From positions 522,955 through 586,954 of the forward strand of contig CAZIFA010000001.1 of NCBI GenBank assembly GCA_964539025.1: a stretch of DNA of 64,000 bases, given 5' to 3'. A program made the translations under genes and the position numbers. Positions 33,134 to 41,994 of the stretch are shown here, piece by piece; positions within the stretch are counted from its first letter, which is position 1, and each line of letters opens with the position of its first letter. The notes under the pieces are model-generated. The model worked only from the letters and a program-made list of their open reading frames with translations. It made no database searches and was not told where the DNA came from. Origin of the DNA: Micavibrio_A sp964539025. GTDB taxonomy: Bacteria > Pseudomonadota > Alphaproteobacteria > Micavibrionales > Micavibrionaceae.

Positions 33134-34571
33134 TATCTCATTTCTGCAGCTAACCCCGATGGTGCCGGAGCTTTTCTTGGCGGTGGCGGGACTTGTACTG
33201 CTTGTCCTTGGCGTATTCCATGGTGATAAAGCGACTTCGGCGATTTCATGGCTGTGTGCGATCGCATTTGGCGTTGCCGCCGTACTTCTCCTGATGACTG
33301 GCTGGGAACGTGTGACGATCTTGAACGGCATGTTCGTGATGGATAAATTCGGCGGCGTCGTAAAACTAATGCTGTTGTTCGGGCTTATCGTTTCGACCCT
33401 GCTGTCGGTCCAGTATCTGCAAGAAGAAAAGTTCGCGCGGTTTGAATATCCAATTCTTATGCTCTTTGCGGGCCTTGGCATGATGCTGATGGTTTCTGCA
33501 CATGACCTGATTTCGTTATATATGGGGCTGGAATTGCAATCCCTTGCGCTTTACGTTCTGGCATCCATCCGCCGTGATGACGGGCGCTCTTCCGAGGCGG
33601 GTTTAAAATATTTCGTGCTGGGCGCGATTTCTTCGGGGATGCTGCTGTTCGGCGCGTCGCTGGTTTACGGTTATACCGGTTCGACCAACTTCGATACGAT
33701 CCATGCCGCGCTTTATGAAACGCCGCAACTGGGCGTTCTGATCGGCATGGTGTTCTTGATCGTCGGACTGGCCTTCAAAATTTCCGCCGTGCCGTTCCAT
33801 ATGTGGACACCGGATGTTTACGAAGGTGCGCCGACATCCGTTACCGCCTTTTTCGCCATGGTGCCAAAGCTGGCGGCCATCGCGCTTCTGATACGACTGC
33901 TGTTTTCGGCGTTCGGCTATGTGCCTGAACAATGGCAGCAGATCATCTGGATACTATCCGCTCTCTCTATGGGTCTGGGTGCGTTTGCGGGGCTGATGCA
34001 AAATAATATCAAGCGTCTGTTGGCTTATTCTTCAATAGCTAATATGGGCTTTGCACTCGTCGGTCTTGCGGCAGGAACTCCCGGCGGCGTGGGCGCCGTT
34101 CTGGTCTATATGCTTATCTATATGATGATGACGGCGGGTACATTCAGCCTTGTCATGTGTATGCGCAGGAACGGGCAGGCGGTCGAACAGATTTCCGATC
34201 TTGCGGGTGCCTCGCGCCATTCTCCCATTTTCGCCTATGCGCTTGCGCTGCTGATGTTCTCGATGAGCGGCATACCCCCACTCGCCGGGTTCTTCAGCAA
34301 ACTGGTGGTGTTTCAGGCCGCGGTCGATGCCGGGTATTTCGGGCTGGCGGTGTTCGGCGTTTTAACTTCGGTTGTCGGCGCTTATTACTATCTTCGCATC
34401 ATCAAGGTGATGTTCTTCGATGAACCCGCGCCTGCGTTCGACAGTGAAGTACCGCTTGCCCGTGACATGACCGTGGGACTGACCGTTCTGTTCGTCCTCG
34501 TTTTCGCATTGAATCCTTCTCCTCTTGTGGAGATTTGCCGGGATGCGGTTGGTGTTATCTTCGATGGATGA
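33126..34571 (+). CDS. nuoN: NADH-quinone oxidoreductase subunit N
   Basis: 481 aa. The third antiporter-like subunit. LYMGLELQSLALYVLASI, KISAVPFHMWTPDVYEGAPTSVTAFFA and LLAYSSIANMGFALVG are present. Last nuo gene; its end overlaps birA by 8 nt, so the two are co-expressed. Confidence 0.97.
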   Translation: MIDISFLQLTPMVPELFLAVAGLVLLVLGVFHGDKATSAISWLCAIAFGVAAVLLLMTGWERVTILNGMFVMDKFGGVVKLMLLFGLIVSTLLSVQYLQEEKFARFEYPILMLFAGLGMMLMVSAHDLISLYMGLELQSLALYVLASIRRDDGRSSEAGLKYFVLGAISSGMLLFGASLVYGYTGSTNFDTIHAALYETPQLGVLIGMVFLIVGLAFKISAVPFHMWTPDVYEGAPTSVTAFFAMVPKLAAIALLIRLLFSAFGYVPEQWQQIIWILSALSMGLGAFAGLMQNNIKRLLAYSSIANMGFALVGLAAGTPGGVGAVLVYMLIYMMMTAGTFSLVMCMRRNGQAVEQISDLAGASRHSPIFAYALALLMFSMSGIPPLAGFFSKLVVFQAAVDAGYFGLAVFGVLTSVVGAYYYLRIIKVMFFDEPAPAFDSEVPLARDMTVGLTVLFVLVFALNPSPLVEICRDAVGVIFDG

Positions 34572-35292
34572 TTTCTGGCGCATCCAGGTGCTGGGCACGA
34601 CGCCGAGCACGCAGGATATGGTGCGCAGCCTTGCCGAAACGGGTGAGCCGGAAGGACTGGCTATACAATCGCTTCAACAGACAAAGGGGCGCGGGCGTCA
34701 TGGTAATGACTGGGCTTCGCCGATGGGTAACCTCTATATGTCACTGCTGCTGCGCCCATCGTGCAAGGCGGATAAAGCCGGGCAGATGGCGTTTGTAGTC
34801 GCGCTCGCGCTCTCGGATGCAATGAGTGAAGTTATCGGTCCATCGCACACAAAAACCCTCAAATGGCCGAACGACATTCTGATCGACGGGAAGAAGGTTT
34901 CGGGCATCCTGTTGGAGAGCAAGCTTGATAAGCATGGCCGCGTGGATTACCTGATTGTCGGCACTGGCATCAATATTTTCGCCCCGCCGGAAGGGGCCGT
35001 GGGGCTCGACCAGATTAAGCGCGAACCCGTTTTCGTCAATAAATTCCGGGACCTGTATCTGGCCAAACTGCTGGATCGCTATACATCATGGCAAAACAAA
35101 GGATTTGCGCAGTTTCGCGAAGCGTGGTTAAAACAGGCCCATGGCTTGGGCCAGAATATGAAAATCCGCCTGCCGGAGATCGCCTATGAAGGAATTTTCG
35201 AAGGTATAGATGAAAACGGGGCGTTGATCGCGAACGTAGACGGGCAGCAAAGGATATTCACTGCGGGTGAAGTCCATTTTGGAGTGAACTAA
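34564..35292 (+). CDS. birA: biotin--[acetyl-CoA-carboxylase] ligase
   Basis: 242 aa from ATG 34564. Attaches biotin to BCCP via biotinyl-AMP. GRGRHGNDWASPMGNLYMSLLLRP (biotin/ATP loop, about 44-67) and LKWPNDILIDGKKVSGILLE are the active-site blocks, followed by the small C-terminal SH3-like domain. There is no N-terminal DNA-binding domain, so it is a group I ligase without repressor function. nuoN-birA-coaX-rnj is the usual alphaproteobacterial order. Confidence 0.94.
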   Translation: MDDFWRIQVLGTTPSTQDMVRSLAETGEPEGLAIQSLQQTKGRGRHGNDWASPMGNLYMSLLLRPSCKADKAGQMAFVVALALSDAMSEVIGPSHTKTLKWPNDILIDGKKVSGILLESKLDKHGRVDYLIVGTGINIFAPPEGAVGLDQIKREPVFVNKFRDLYLAKLLDRYTSWQNKGFAQFREAWLKQAHGLGQNMKIRLPEIAYEGIFEGIDENGALIANVDGQQRIFTAGEVHFGVN

Positions 35293-35294
35293 AC

Positions 35295-36077
35295 ATGTTG
35301 ATGGCAATCGATGCGGGCAACACGAATATTGTGTTCGCCCTGTATGACGGAAAAAAAGTTTTGCATGCGTGGCGTTGCAAGACCGATGCAAACCGCACGG
35401 CGGATGAATACGCGTCATGGCTATATCCGCTATTCGAACAGGCGGGTTTGAAATTTTCGCAAATCACGGACGCGATCATCAGTTCCGTCGTGCCGGATTC
35501 TAATTTTAATCTAAAAAGATTGTGCGAAAGAAATTTTCAGTGCTCGTACGCGATGGTCGATCAGGAACTGGTTTCCAAAAATCTCGTTATTAAATTGAAC
35601 AAGCCCGAGGAAATGGGCGCGGACCGTATCGTCAATGCAATGGCGGTCAAGGCGCATTATAAATACCCGGCGATCGTGATGGATTTCGGAACGGCCACGA
35701 CGTTCGATGTGATAGACGCAGACGGCGCGCATTGCGGCGGGATCATCGCGCCGGGAATCAATCTTTCCATGGCCGCGTTACACCAAGCCACTGCAAAACT
35801 TCCCAAGATCGGTGTTAAAAAGCCCGATAGCGTAATCGGCCGCGATACGGTTAACGCCATGCATTCGGGCGTTTATTGGGGCTATGTCAGCATGATCGAA
35901 GGGCTTGTCGCCCGCATCAGCAAGGAAATGGGCGTAAAGCCTTATGTTCTGGCGACAGGCGGGTTAGCGTCCTTGATCGCGCAAGGAACAGACATCATTG
36001 AAAAAACGGATGAAGATTTAACGCTCAAAGGTCTCATCGCCATATACGAGCAAGCAAAAACGGCGAAAGCAGCGTAA
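35295..36077 (+). CDS. coaX: type III pantothenate kinase
   Basis: 260 aa. First step of coenzyme A synthesis. MLMAIDAGNTNIVFALYDG holds the phosphate-binding Asp 6; MGADRIVNAMAV and VMDFGTATTFDVID...GGIIAPGINLS are the ASKHA-fold substrate blocks. It starts 2 nt after birA. The type III enzyme is typical of the phylum, not the feedback-inhibited CoaA. Confidence 0.96.
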   Translation: MLMAIDAGNTNIVFALYDGKKVLHAWRCKTDANRTADEYASWLYPLFEQAGLKFSQITDAIISSVVPDSNFNLKRLCERNFQCSYAMVDQELVSKNLVIKLNKPEEMGADRIVNAMAVKAHYKYPAIVMDFGTATTFDVIDADGAHCGGIIAPGINLSMAALHQATAKLPKIGVKKPDSVIGRDTVNAMHSGVYWGYVSMIEGLVARISKEMGVKPYVLATGGLASLIAQGTDIIEKTDEDLTLKGLIAIYEQAKTAKAA

Positions 36078-36084
36078 GAATTAT

Positions 36085-37752
36085 ATGAACTTTAAAAAAG
36101 ACGAACTTTATTTTATTCCGCTCGGCGGCGCCGAACAGTTCGGTGTCAATCTGAACGTCTATGGCTATCAGAACAAGTGGCTAGTAATTGACTGTGGCCT
36201 TGGTTTTGCCGATGAACGGTTTCCCGGCATCGATATTCTGCTGCCCGATCCGAAATTCATTGAAGAACGCAAAAAAGATGTTGTGGGTATGATCATCACC
36301 CACGCGCATGAAGACCATATCGGCGCAGTTGCGCATTTATGGCCGCGTTTTCGTTGCCCCATCTATGCATCACCGTTTACGGCGGCTGTCTTGCGTAAGA
36401 AGATGAGCGAAAATCCGGCCTGTCGCGATGCGGAAGTGATTGAAGTTGGCGCACATGAAAAAATCACGCTCAAACCTTTTACCATTACCTTCACGCCCGT
36501 GACACATTCTGTGCCTCAGACGGCGGCATTGTTCATCGAAACGGATGTTGGAAATGTCGTTCACAGCGGTGACTGGAATCTCGATCCAAACCCGACGATC
36601 GACCGCCCTACGGACCCGGCGCCGTTTCAGAAATTTGGCCAGAAAGGTGTTTTGGCTTACATCGGCGATTCTACCAATGCCGAAGTTGATGGCGTGTCCG
36701 GTTCCGAAGATGATGTAGAAAAGGGTCTCGCTGCGCTCATGAAAGAATGCAAGGGCCGCATCGCGGTGACGATTTTTGCATCGAACATTGGCCGTTTGAA
36801 ATCCATTTGCCTAGCCGCACAGGAAAGTGGGCGTCAAGTTGCATTGATGGGTCGTTCTCTTCACACGATGGTGTCGGTGGCACGTGATTGCGGATACCTC
36901 AAAGACATACCGCAATTTGTAGATGAGGAAGATGTCGGCTATCTCCCCGATGAACGCGTTGTGATGATCGTTACAGGGTCGCAGGGCGAGGCGCGGGCGC
37001 AGTTGGCACGGATCGCGCGCGGTGAGCATCAAGAAATTACGTTTCGCGAGGGCGACACGGTTATTTTCTCGGCGCGGCCTATTCCGGGTAATGAACGCGA
37101 AATTATCACGGTCAAAAACAATCTGGCCGCTTCACGTGTGAAAAGCATATCTCCGCGTGACACGCTGCATTGCATCCACGTTTCTGGCCATCCGGCGCGT
37201 GATGAAATTACTCAGATGCTGCAATGGGTAAAACCGAACACGGTGATCGCCGTGCATGGTGAGCGTACGATGCTGGAAGCACATGCAGCGCTGGCGCTTG
37301 ATCTGCAAGTACCTAATGCGATTGTCCCGAACAATGGATCTGTTATTCGTCTGTATCCCGGAACACCGCAGGTAATCGATCATGTCGAAACCGGTTTGCT
37401 GGCTGTGGAACCGGGCCGCATTATCGATGCGGGGCATCAGGCCATTGTGCAACGACGCAAACTTCAATTCTCAGGGACGGTACACGCGACCCTTGTGATG
37501 AATGCACGAGGCGCCCTTGTGACCGATGCTCAAATCTCTACTGTTGGTTTAATCGATCCTGAAGCCGATGACGGTAAGAAATTCGAAGACGAAATCATTG
37601 ATGAGATCGAAGATATCCTCGCCGATATGACGCGTGAAGAATTGTATGATGATAATTTTATTGCCGAGGAAATGCGCATCGGCATCCGCCGCTTCGTCCA
37701 GCATAAATTGCAGATGAAACCAAAAACGACGGTGCATCTGGTCCGGGTGTAA
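36085..37752 (+). CDS. rnj: ribonuclease J
   Basis: 555 aa. Metallo-beta-lactamase/beta-CASP ribonuclease with 5'-exo- and endonuclease activity in mRNA decay and rRNA maturation. Metal motif ITHAHEDHIGA gives His 73, 75, Asp 77, His 78. NVVHSGDWNLD, IGDSTNAEV and HVSGHPARDEI follow in family order, then the C-terminal domain. A 7-nt gap separates it from coaX. Confidence 0.96.
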   Translation: MNFKKDELYFIPLGGAEQFGVNLNVYGYQNKWLVIDCGLGFADERFPGIDILLPDPKFIEERKKDVVGMIITHAHEDHIGAVAHLWPRFRCPIYASPFTAAVLRKKMSENPACRDAEVIEVGAHEKITLKPFTITFTPVTHSVPQTAALFIETDVGNVVHSGDWNLDPNPTIDRPTDPAPFQKFGQKGVLAYIGDSTNAEVDGVSGSEDDVEKGLAALMKECKGRIAVTIFASNIGRLKSICLAAQESGRQVALMGRSLHTMVSVARDCGYLKDIPQFVDEEDVGYLPDERVVMIVTGSQGEARAQLARIARGEHQEITFREGDTVIFSARPIPGNEREIITVKNNLAASRVKSISPRDTLHCIHVSGHPARDEITQMLQWVKPNTVIAVHGERTMLEAHAALALDLQVPNAIVPNNGSVIRLYPGTPQVIDHVETGLLAVEPGRIIDAGHQAIVQRRKLQFSGTVHATLVMNARGALVTDAQISTVGLIDPEADDGKKFEDEIIDEIEDILADMTREELYDDNFIAEEMRIGIRRFVQHKLQMKPKTTVHLVRV

Positions 37753-37755
37753 GAT

Positions 37756-38025
37756 ATGAGCGTCTTTACCGGGATCATTCTTTATATAATGCTCTATTGG
37801 CTGGCGATTTTCATGGTTTTACCATGGGGAAACCAGCCGCCGGATCAAACCGATCTTGGCAATGCCGCGGGTGCTCCCGCCAATCCGCGCATGAAGCAGA
37901 AATTCATTATCACGGCGTTTGTTGCGGCGGCTTTATGGCTTGCCGTATTCTTACTCATTAAGTTCGATGTGATCGATTTTTACGACATAGCCAAACAAAT
38001 GGCGCAGGAGGATATTGTCAAATGA
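37756..38025 (+). CDS. DUF1467 family membrane protein
   Basis: 89 aa with two transmembrane helices. LYWLAIFMVLPWGNQPP and NPRMKQKFIITAFVAAALW are the DUF1467 hallmarks. The family is almost confined to Alphaproteobacteria and regularly lies between rnj and proS, as here. Function unknown. It starts 3 nt after rnj, and its stop overlaps the next start by ATGA. Confidence 0.92.
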   Translation: MSVFTGIILYIMLYWLAIFMVLPWGNQPPDQTDLGNAAGAPANPRMKQKFIITAFVAAALWLAVFLLIKFDVIDFYDIAKQMAQEDIVK

Positions 38026-38501
38026 AAAAATTATTCTGTCATCCTGAGCGTAAGCGAAGGATCTCTATTGTCGCGACACTGGGATTCTTCGGGCTTGCAG
38101 CCCTCAGAATGACAACAGTAGCAATGGCACAAGAAACCATTCCCCCGGAATGCCGTCTGTTGCCCGAACATAAGCCTGCCGCCGATGTCGCCTATCAGCC
38201 GGGCGTCGATGTCCACGGCAAACCTGTTGTACCTGCCGATATCAATGCCGTGCCAATGGGGCTGGAACAGCAGACGATTATAGTGCCGTTATCGGTCGAT
38301 CTGGCGCAGCGTCTTCAAAACCAGAATATCCAGGGCCTGCAAATGGAAGGGACACTTGGCTTTCTCGAAATCGAGCCCGGTGGCCGTGTGACCTATAACG
38401 GCCAGGATTTAACCAATCAGGTCTATGTTTTATGTGGCCAAAAGCCAGCCGAATCCGTGCCTCCGGCCAATGGACAGACGCCCCCGGATACCGTAAAGTA
38501 A
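38022..38501 (+). CDS. conserved periplasmic protein with repeat-derived signal peptide
   Basis: 159 aa. After an unusual N-terminus the mature part (QETIPPECRLLPEHKPAADVAYQPGVDVHGKPVVPADI...) is a small exported protein of unknown function with two Cys. Residues 6-31 are encoded by a complete 78-bp TGTCAT...ATGACA palindromic repeat, which supplies CHPERKRRIS and the hydrophobic core IVATLGFFGLAAL. Without the repeat the remainder (MKKLF + TVAMAQ) would lack a hydrophobic core, so the repeat either became the signal peptide or replaced part of it. ATG overlaps the DUF1467 stop. Confidence 0.75.
   Translation: MKKLFCHPERKRRISIVATLGFFGLAALRMTTVAMAQETIPPECRLLPEHKPAADVAYQPGVDVHGKPVVPADINAVPMGLEQQTIIVPLSVDLAQRLQNQNIQGLQMEGTLGFLEIEPGGRVTYNGQDLTNQVYVLCGQKPAESVPPANGQTPPDTVK
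38037..38114. repeat. palindromic TGTCAT repeat inside a coding region, copy 3
   Basis: TGTCATCCTGAGCG...CTCAGAATGACA, 78 bp (26 codons, no frame change), inside the gene at 38022. The outer arms are complementary apart from a few positions; the centre differs from the other copies. Comparable to the Rickettsia palindromic elements that live within genes. Confidence 0.8.
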
Positions 38502-38527
38502 CGGCCATTATCGGAAGAAGGGTACGA

Positions 38528-40000
38528 ATGAACAATCCTGCGCAAAAAACCAATGCGAAAACCGCGATTACGCCAACACGCGCGGAAGATTTCCCCGAAT
38601 GGTATCAGGAAGTCGTGAAAGCGGCTGACCTTGCAGAAAATTCTCCCGTGCGCGGATCGATGATCATCAAACCCTATGGCACGGCGCTGTGGGAAAACAT
38701 GACCAAGATTTTTGATCCGTGGTTGAAAGATTACGGCATCCAGAATTGCGTGTTTCCGTTGCTGATCCCCGTGAGTTTTCTTGCGAAAGAAGCGGAGCAT
38801 GTTGATGGCTTTGCCAAAGAATGCGCAGTAGTCACGCACCACCGCCTCGAAAAAGACGCGAAGGGTGGATTGCAGCCTGCGAAAGCTGCTGAACTGGAAG
38901 AGCCATATGTTATCCGCCCGACATCGGAAACTATCATCGGCGATGCGATGGCGCGTTGGGTACAATCATATCGTGACCTGCCGCTGAAGCTAAATCAGTG
39001 GGGCAACGTTATGCGCTGGGAGATGCGCACGCGCCTGTTCTTACGCACGTCCGAATTTTTCTGGCACGAAGGCCATTGCGCGTTCGAAACGCCTGAAGAG
39101 GCGAACGCGGACGCACTGCATGTCATGGGCCTATACAAAAAATTCTTCGAAGAATACCTGGCTTTCACCGGCTATTGCGGTCCAAAAACACCCGAAGAAC
39201 GTTTCCCTGGCGCGATCAACACGATCGGGTTTGAGGCAATGATGCAGGACGGCAAGGCGCTGCAGGCGGCGACCACGCACGACCTTGGCCAGAATTTCTC
39301 GCGTTCCATCGGCATCAAGTTCCAGGGGCGCGACGGCAAGGAGGCTTACGCCAATACCACATCATGGGCCTACAGCACGCGGACCATCGGCGGTCTTATC
39401 ATGATGCATGGCGATGATGACGGCATGATTATGCCACCGCGCATTGCACCTGTTCAGGTCATTATTTTGCCTGTCATCAAAGACGAAACAGGCAAGGGCG
39501 CGCTGATAGATTTCTGTGACAAGATTTCTGCACAGCTCAAAAAAGCAGGCTTTGCTGCTAAGGTAGACGCACGCGATATGCGCACACCCGATAAAATGTG
39601 GGAAGCCGTTAAGAAAGGCATTCCTGTGCGTGTAGAAATTGGCCAGCGCGAGATGGAAGCCAATTCCGTCACCTTCGTTCGTCGCGATATCGGCAAGGAT
39701 TCCAAACTCACCTGCACGGTCGATGAATTCATGGCCAAAATTCAGGGCACGCTCGATGACATTCACGACGCGCTGCTGTCCCGCAACCGTAAATTTCGTG
39801 ACGACAACACGCATGATGCAAAAACAGTTGGTGATATCCGTGATTTTTATGCGGCCGATAAAATCGGTTTTGTCCGCATGCCTGTCGATGTTTTAAAAGA
39901 CTCGGCGCTTGAGGCAGTGAAAACCGAATACAAGCTTTCCAGCCGTTGTATGCCGTTCGAAGATAACGGCCAGAAAATCCTGATCGCGAAGTCGTATTGA
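38528..40000 (+). CDS. proS: prolyl-tRNA synthetase, archaeal/eukaryotic-like type
   Basis: 490 aa from ATG 38528. Class II enzyme. YVIRPTSETIIGDAMARWVQSYRDLPLKLNQWGNVMRWE, LRTSEFFWHEGHCAF and the C-terminal Tyr mark the archaeal/eukaryotic-like ProRS clade rather than the 440-aa form that most alphaproteobacteria carry at this same position (DUF1467-proS-lolC). No editing (INS) domain. The C-terminal zinc-type module is reduced, with few Cys. Expected to charge tRNA-Pro in the cytoplasm. Confidence 0.94.
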   Translation: MNNPAQKTNAKTAITPTRAEDFPEWYQEVVKAADLAENSPVRGSMIIKPYGTALWENMTKIFDPWLKDYGIQNCVFPLLIPVSFLAKEAEHVDGFAKECAVVTHHRLEKDAKGGLQPAKAAELEEPYVIRPTSETIIGDAMARWVQSYRDLPLKLNQWGNVMRWEMRTRLFLRTSEFFWHEGHCAFETPEEANADALHVMGLYKKFFEEYLAFTGYCGPKTPEERFPGAINTIGFEAMMQDGKALQAATTHDLGQNFSRSIGIKFQGRDGKEAYANTTSWAYSTRTIGGLIMMHGDDDGMIMPPRIAPVQVIILPVIKDETGKGALIDFCDKISAQLKKAGFAAKVDARDMRTPDKMWEAVKKGIPVRVEIGQREMEANSVTFVRRDIGKDSKLTCTVDEFMAKIQGTLDDIHDALLSRNRKFRDDNTHDAKTVGDIRDFYAADKIGFVRMPVDVLKDSALEAVKTEYKLSSRCMPFEDNGQKILIAKSY

Positions 40001-41244
40001 TGGCGTTTTCCCCCTTTGAACGAATGATGGCCGGACGGTACTTGCGGGCACGCAAGGCCGAAGGATTTGTGTCTGTCATCGCGGGATTTTCGTTCCTTGG
40101 GATCATGTTGGGCGTGGCAACGCTCATCATTGTTATGTCGGTGATGAACGGGTTCAGGGAAGAACTCGTAAGCCGTATTCTTGGTCTGAACGGTCACCTG
40201 AATGTTTATGCGCAAAACGGCCCGATTTATAATTACATGGCCATGGTTGATAAGATCGAAAATACCGCAGGTGTTACAAGTGTTCGCCCGATGGTGGAAG
40301 GGCAAGTTCTTGTCTCCGTCCAAGGTGCGGCGAGCGGCGCTATGGTGCGTGGTCTTTCGCGCGAGGATTTTGCCACCAAGCCGATTTTATCGGACGGAAT
40401 TGTCGCGGGTGATCTGACATCGTTCAAAGATACGAATGTCGCCATCGGCAAATCCATGGCCGAACGTATGAATATCAAGATCGGCGATAATATCACGCTG
40501 TTGTCGCCCAAGGGGAAAGCAACGCCGTTCGGCACTGTGCCACGATCAGGCGCATACCGCGTTGCTATCGTGTTTGATGTCGGCATGTATGAATATAACA
40601 ATGGCTTCGTCTTTATGCCGCTTGAAGCGGCGCAGCAGTTTTTTCAACTCGATAACGCCGTAAACACACTCGAAATCATGGCAGATTCGCCCATGAATAT
40701 CACGCGGGTAAAAGAAGATATTAAATTCGCTGTGCGTGATGAGGCCAAAGTTTATGATTGGCGCGATGCCAACAAATCTTTTATCAATGCGCTAAATGTT
40801 GAACGGAACGTGATGTTTCTGATTTTAACGCTCATCATTATCGTCGCGGCGTTTAATATTATATCTTCCATGATTATGTTGGTTAAAGACAAGGGCAAGG
40901 ATATTGCAATCATGCGCACGATGGGCGCATCGCGCGGCATGATGCTTCGTATCTTTGTTCTGACGGGAGCGAGCATCGGTTTTGCCGGAACATTCTTTGG
41001 CGCGCTGATTGGTATTCTGTTCGCCGTGAACATAGAAAGCATCCGTCAGTTTTTACAAAACATGACCGGTACGGAATTATTCTCGGCAGAAATTTACTTC
41101 CTCTCGCAACTTCCGGCCATTATCGAATGGGAAGAGGTGATAACGGTTGTCGGCATGGCGCTTGTGATTTCCATCGCGGCAACTATCTACCCTGCATGGC
41201 GCGCATCGCGCCTCGATCCGGTGGAGGCGCTACGCTATGAGTGA
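40000..41244 (+). CDS. lolC: lipoprotein-releasing ABC transporter permease
   Basis: 414 aa, four transmembrane helices with a large periplasmic domain after helix 1. FERMMAGRYLRARKAEGFVSVIAGFSFLGIMLGVATLIIVMSVMNGF is the family start. IIVAAFNIISSMIMLVKDKGKDIAIMRTMGAS and YPAWRASRLDPVEALRYE are the MacB/LolC-type cytoplasmic coupling and C-terminal motifs. A single LolC/E-type permease (LolF-like) probably works as a homodimer. ATG shares one base with the proS stop. Confidence 0.93.
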   Translation: MAFSPFERMMAGRYLRARKAEGFVSVIAGFSFLGIMLGVATLIIVMSVMNGFREELVSRILGLNGHLNVYAQNGPIYNYMAMVDKIENTAGVTSVRPMVEGQVLVSVQGAASGAMVRGLSREDFATKPILSDGIVAGDLTSFKDTNVAIGKSMAERMNIKIGDNITLLSPKGKATPFGTVPRSGAYRVAIVFDVGMYEYNNGFVFMPLEAAQQFFQLDNAVNTLEIMADSPMNITRVKEDIKFAVRDEAKVYDWRDANKSFINALNVERNVMFLILTLIIIVAAFNIISSMIMLVKDKGKDIAIMRTMGASRGMMLRIFVLTGASIGFAGTFFGALIGILFAVNIESIRQFLQNMTGTELFSAEIYFLSQLPAIIEWEEVITVVGMALVISIAATIYPAWRASRLDPVEALRYE

Positions 41245-41920
41245 AGTGCTTTTAAAAACGCAAGATTTGCAGCGCGTGTATCAGCAGGGCGGTGAAAACC
41301 TCAATATCCTGCACAATATCGATATCGAAGTAAAAGCCGGTGAGATTGTCGCGTTGGTCGGCCCGTCTGGGTCAGGTAAATCAACACTGCTCCAGATGGC
41401 GGGACTTTTGGATAAGCCGACTGCCGGTAAAATCTTTATCGCAGGGCAAGAAGCTAGGGCGAATGGCGATGACGAACACCGTACTGCGTTGCGGCGTCAA
41501 TTCATCGGTTTCGTGTATCAGTTTCATTATTTGCTTCCCGAATTTTCGGCGCTTGAAAATGTCGTGATCCCGCAAATGATCGCGGGTAAATCAAAGAGGG
41601 AAGCGGAAACACGAGCAACCGAGCTTTTGACGCGGCTAAAACTCGATCACCGCATGGATCACCGTCCGGCCCGCCTTTCCGGTGGGGAACAGCAACGTGT
41701 TGCTATGGCCCGCGCTTTGGCGAATAGCCCGAAGCTGCTGCTGGCCGATGAGCCGACCGGGAATCTTGACCCTGAAACATCGAACAGCGTGTTCGAAATG
41801 CTGACCGATCTGGTCCGCAGTTCAGGCATCGGCGCGATGATTGCCACCCACAATATGGACCTTGCCGAGCGCATGGATCGTATTCTGGAACTTAAAGCGG
41901 GCCGGATAATTAGCTATTAG
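41237..41920 (+). CDS. lolD: lipoprotein-releasing ABC transporter ATPase
   Basis: 227 aa. Energises extraction of lipoproteins from the inner membrane. Walker A GPSGSGKST at 42-50, signature LSGGEQQRVAMARAL, Walker B LLLADEPTGNLD, switch His in IATHN. Overlaps lolC by 8 nt. An inverted-repeat element starts directly after its stop. Confidence 0.95.
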   Translation: MSEVLLKTQDLQRVYQQGGENLNILHNIDIEVKAGEIVALVGPSGSGKSTLLQMAGLLDKPTAGKIFIAGQEARANGDDEHRTALRRQFIGFVYQFHYLLPEFSALENVVIPQMIAGKSKREAETRATELLTRLKLDHRMDHRPARLSGGEQQRVAMARALANSPKLLLADEPTGNLDPETSNSVFEMLTDLVRSSGIGAMIATHNMDLAERMDRILELKAGRIISY

Positions 41921-41985
41921 TTACAAGGTACAAGTTGCCAGAATTAAGACATTCTCTCTTGCAACTTGTAACTTGTAGCTTGTAA
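41921..41985. repeat. cargo-less inverted repeat between lolD and dnaE
   Basis: The left arm 41921-41938 (TTACAAGGTACAAGTTGC) is complementary to the right arm 41961-41985, which contains an extra 7-nt ACTTGTA unit; one further mismatch. The spacer is about 22 nt. The right arm consists of tandem ACTTGTA/GCTTGTA units. It fills the whole gap between lolD and dnaE and resembles the flanks of the single-gene cassettes at 50592 and 51485, without a gene. Confidence 0.65.
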
Positions 41986-41994
41986 CTTGGCTGT

